Below, piece after piece: positions 26,857 to 28,714 of a stretch of 28,714 nt of DNA (within the stretch, counting starts at the first letter, position 1; the number at the start of each line of letters is the position of its first letter). The stretch is from Korobacter sp036501185 (GTDB lineage Bacteria; Acidobacteriota; Terriglobia; Terriglobales; Acidobacteriaceae): the NCBI GenBank assembly GCA_036501185.1, contig DASYAU010000003.1:1-28714 (forward strand). The letters are read 5' to 3'. Both the position numbers and the translations under genes were made by a program. The notes under the pieces are model-generated. The model did not search any database, was not told the origin of the DNA, and was given only the letters and a program-made list of their open reading frames with translations.

Positions 26857-28197
26857 TCATGGAGAAACAATTTCGGAAACTCGCACCGGATCTTGATCAT
26901 TCATGCCGAGCACATCCATGAATGGAGAGACGGAGAAGACAGCGCGTCCCGGACCGGCTTCGCCGTAACCCGGCGGCGGAGCAAGGCGGTGACGCTCGAG
27001 TGTATCGCGATAAACCTCAAGCAAACGCAAATGATATTCCAGCGGTGCACCCTCGGGATTTGTCTTGCCGAGTGGTGTGGTCGGTTCTGGACACCACGTA
27101 GTGAAACGCGGCGTGATGCCCTTCGACATGAAGAAATCCAACCCTTCAGCGGTGGAACTGACAGCTTTCTCGACATCGGTGAAACCGTACGGCGCGGCCA
27201 TTTCGATTCCGGCGACGAAGTTGGGAATGACTTTCGCCGGGCCGAAGATTTCGGCGGCGTCGACGATACGACGGACCCAGGTGTCGTGGCCGATATAGCG
27301 TTCCTTGCCGGGACATAGCTTGGCGAAAAGTTCGCGGTCCCAAACTTCGTAATTAGGATGATAGATCTGCGCTCCGGAGGCCTTGAGGCGCTTCACGTCT
27401 TCAATGGGCCACGCCTGGGTGACGACCTTGCCGATCCAGCGGCCGGGGAATTTCGCTTCGATGGCTTCGACGTACTTAGAGTAGAACTCGACTTCGGTCT
27501 CGCCGCCAAGTTGCGAAGTGATGCTGCCGCCGGTGAGGGTATAGGCCTTGCTGGGATTCTCGACGGCGGCGATGGCCGTCATGGCGGCGACGATGTCTTC
27601 GATCTTCTTAACGCCGGTGTAAGGGCGCTTGGCCGCGATCTGCTGGCGGTAATTGTGGTTGATGTCGCAGAACTGGCACTCTTCTTTTTCGCCGAAATAC
27701 TGGCAGATGCGGAAGACGGTGAGATAGATAAGGTAGCCCCACTGGATGGTGGGAGCGATCTCGGCTACGGCACGGCCATCGGCGAGCTTGGCGGCGTAGT
27801 ATGGCGGGAATGGCGGCAGAGTGACTTGCGCCAGGCGCTGTCCTTCAACTTCAAGCCATCGTTGTTCGTCGTGAACAACGATGTGGTACCGCGATTCCGG
27901 ATTGAGCCGGACCGAAACGATCGTGCGGCGAAGATCGAGGGGGCCGCCGGTGAGGGCGATTTCTTCGGGCGCGCGCCACTTGTGGGCGTCGTCAAGGTCG
28001 CTCTGCTTCACCATGTCGAAGGAAAAGATGAAGTAAGACTTGGGCTGGTGCTGAGGATCGGTGTCGCCGGGCGGAGGGATTAGAGCTTCGTCAGAAAACG
28101 AAATGCCTCGGCGGAGCAGGTCGGCCTTGATCACAGCCTCGGGAGGCAGGGAAGGATGGCGCTCGATGTGCTCGTGGATACTGCGGTAGGTTGACAT
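26857..28197 (-). CDS. Radical SAM protein with C-X8-C-X2-C cluster motif
   Basis: This 446-residue soluble protein has an N-terminal domain of about 150 residues without a clear family, containing FSFDMVKQSDLDDAHKW and a strand-rich segment. A radical SAM barrel follows. The 4Fe-4S ligands are Cys165, Cys174 and Cys177 (RICQYFGEKEECQFCDIN), a C-X8-C-X2-C spacing instead of the usual C-X3-C-X2-C. After it come AYTLTGGSITSQLGG (matching the SAM-binding GGE-type strand), WIGKVVTQAWPIEDVKRLKASGA, YHPNYEVWDRELF and IPNFVAGIEMAAPYGF. The C-terminal region (GLDFFMSKGITPRFTTWCPEP) has another Cys. ATG 28197 is chosen; the longer frame starts at GTG 28206. The reaction is unknown. It is divergent from an aldo/keto reductase gene across 110 bases. 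Confidence 0.8.
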   Translation of the reverse strand: MSTYRSIHEHIERHPSLPPEAVIKADLLRRGISFSDEALIPPPGDTDPQHQPKSYFIFSFDMVKQSDLDDAHKWRAPEEIALTGGPLDLRRTIVSVRLNPESRYHIVVHDEQRWLEVEGQRLAQVTLPPFPPYYAAKLADGRAVAEIAPTIQWGYLIYLTVFRICQYFGEKEECQFCDINHNYRQQIAAKRPYTGVKKIEDIVAAMTAIAAVENPSKAYTLTGGSITSQLGGETEVEFYSKYVEAIEAKFPGRWIGKVVTQAWPIEDVKRLKASGAQIYHPNYEVWDRELFAKLCPGKERYIGHDTWVRRIVDAAEIFGPAKVIPNFVAGIEMAAPYGFTDVEKAVSSTAEGLDFFMSKGITPRFTTWCPEPTTPLGKTNPEGAPLEYHLRLLEVYRDTLERHRLAPPPGYGEAGPGRAVFSVSPFMDVLGMNDQDPVRVSEIVSP

Positions 28198-28307
28198 GAA
28201 TCCCACTCATTATTGTGCCAGAAAATCGAGGCTGCGGGAGGGTTATGGAATCGCTAGCGACGGAAATTGAATCTCATACGAAGTCGCAATCTTAAGGAGA
28301 CACAAAG

Positions 28308-28714
28308 ATGGCTGTGGCTACGGAAGTGAAGAAGACATTTGGCCTGGGCGGAGATTTGGAAATCAATCGCTTGGGTTACGGCGCAATGCGGATAACCGGG
28401 AAGGGTGTGTGGGGCGAGCCCGCTGATCGCGAGCAAGCGAAACAGGTCCTGCGACGCGCGGTTGAGCTGGGTGTGAACTTTATCGATACGGCGGATTCGT
28501 ACGGTCCAACGGTGAGCGAGCCGCTGATTGGCGAGGCGCTGGCGCCGTACAAGCCGGGCGTGGTGGTGGCCACGAAGGCGGGGTTTGTCCGCACGGGGCC
28601 GAATAAGTGGCACATGCTGGGGAAGCCGGAATACCTGGTGCAGCAGGTGGAATTGAGTCTTCGCTGGCTGAAGCTCGAGCGGATCGATCTATGGCAACTG
28701 CATCGGATCGATCC
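28308..28714 (+). CDS. Aldo/keto reductase, N-terminal part (cut by the window edge)
   Basis: The frame starts at ATG 28308 with AAGGAG (28294-28299) eight bases upstream and stays open to the window end, giving about 135 residues. The aldo/keto reductase barrel is plain: INRLGYGAMRITG, VELGVNFIDTADSYGP with catalytic Asp and Tyr, VVVATKAGF with the catalytic Lys, and LERIDLWQLHRID with the catalytic His. These are NADPH-dependent oxidoreductases of carbonyls; this branch resembles the YajO/PdxI-like group, and the substrate is unknown. Divergent from the radical SAM gene. The missing C-terminal half would hold the cofactor-binding residues. Confidence 0.92.
   Translation, partial: MAVATEVKKTFGLGGDLEINRLGYGAMRITGKGVWGEPADREQAKQVLRRAVELGVNFIDTADSYGPTVSEPLIGEALAPYKPGVVVATKAGFVRTGPNKWHMLGKPEYLVQQVELSLRWLKLERIDLWQLHRID

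Noticed and set aside
27358..28083. 241-codon frame antisense to the radical SAM gene.
   Set aside because: Shadow frame rich in Asp/Gly/Val with no motif; the minus-strand gene is convincing.

Overview
The window is GC-rich, gene-dense bacterial chromosome with no phage, plasmid, transposase or CRISPR genes. Gene content, protein style and the many short intergenic hairpin and tandem repeats suggest an Acidobacteriota chromosome (Terriglobia, Koribacter-like). That placement is inference from resemblance; no 16S gene is present.

Layout. 1-1146: the 3' end of icd (isocitrate dehydrogenase), then mdh (malate dehydrogenase), two adjacent TCA-cycle genes. mdh carries an in-frame TGA where malate dehydrogenases usually have Cys. 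1302-6387: an isoprenylcysteine methyltransferase-like gene, a small membrane protein overlapping nth (endonuclease III), divergent hemQ (coproheme decarboxylase), then a leftward run of a VOC protein, an M29 aminopeptidase and a YdeI-like protein. 6569-11397: a small protein, a DedA membrane protein, a PAS-GGDEF protein with a degenerate active site, tRNA-Gly(CCC), a receiver-like protein without a phosphoacceptor, and a coupled pair of exported proteins (TPR plus unknown). 11398-13437: an AT-rich island with a bidirectional terminator, a nucleotidyltransferase-like gene and a 3 x 76 bp tandem repeat. 13438-18086: a UbiD-family decarboxylase, a single-domain response regulator, and nifS-like plus mnmA, which fit together as sulfur donor and tRNA 2-thiouridylase. 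18146-20675: a basic histone-like protein, a DUF948-like/YtxH pair, and an SDR-DinB pair. 21033-24235: an exported TPR protein, a zinc-ribbon membrane protein and a three-gene membrane operon with overlapping start and stop codons. 24208-24752: a duplicated multi-hairpin repeat. 24753-26559: a purC-cvpA-Fis-type regulator operon. 26857-28714: a radical SAM protein with an unusual cysteine spacing, divergent from an aldo/keto reductase cut by the window edge.

The most unusual material is (1) the mdh TGA and the hairpin just behind it, (2) eight loci of degenerate heptanucleotide tandem repeats in spacers, several supplying stop codons or terminator stems, and (3) duplicated hairpin arrays at 13143-13393 and 24208-24683. 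No obvious new multi-gene defence or metabolic system is present.
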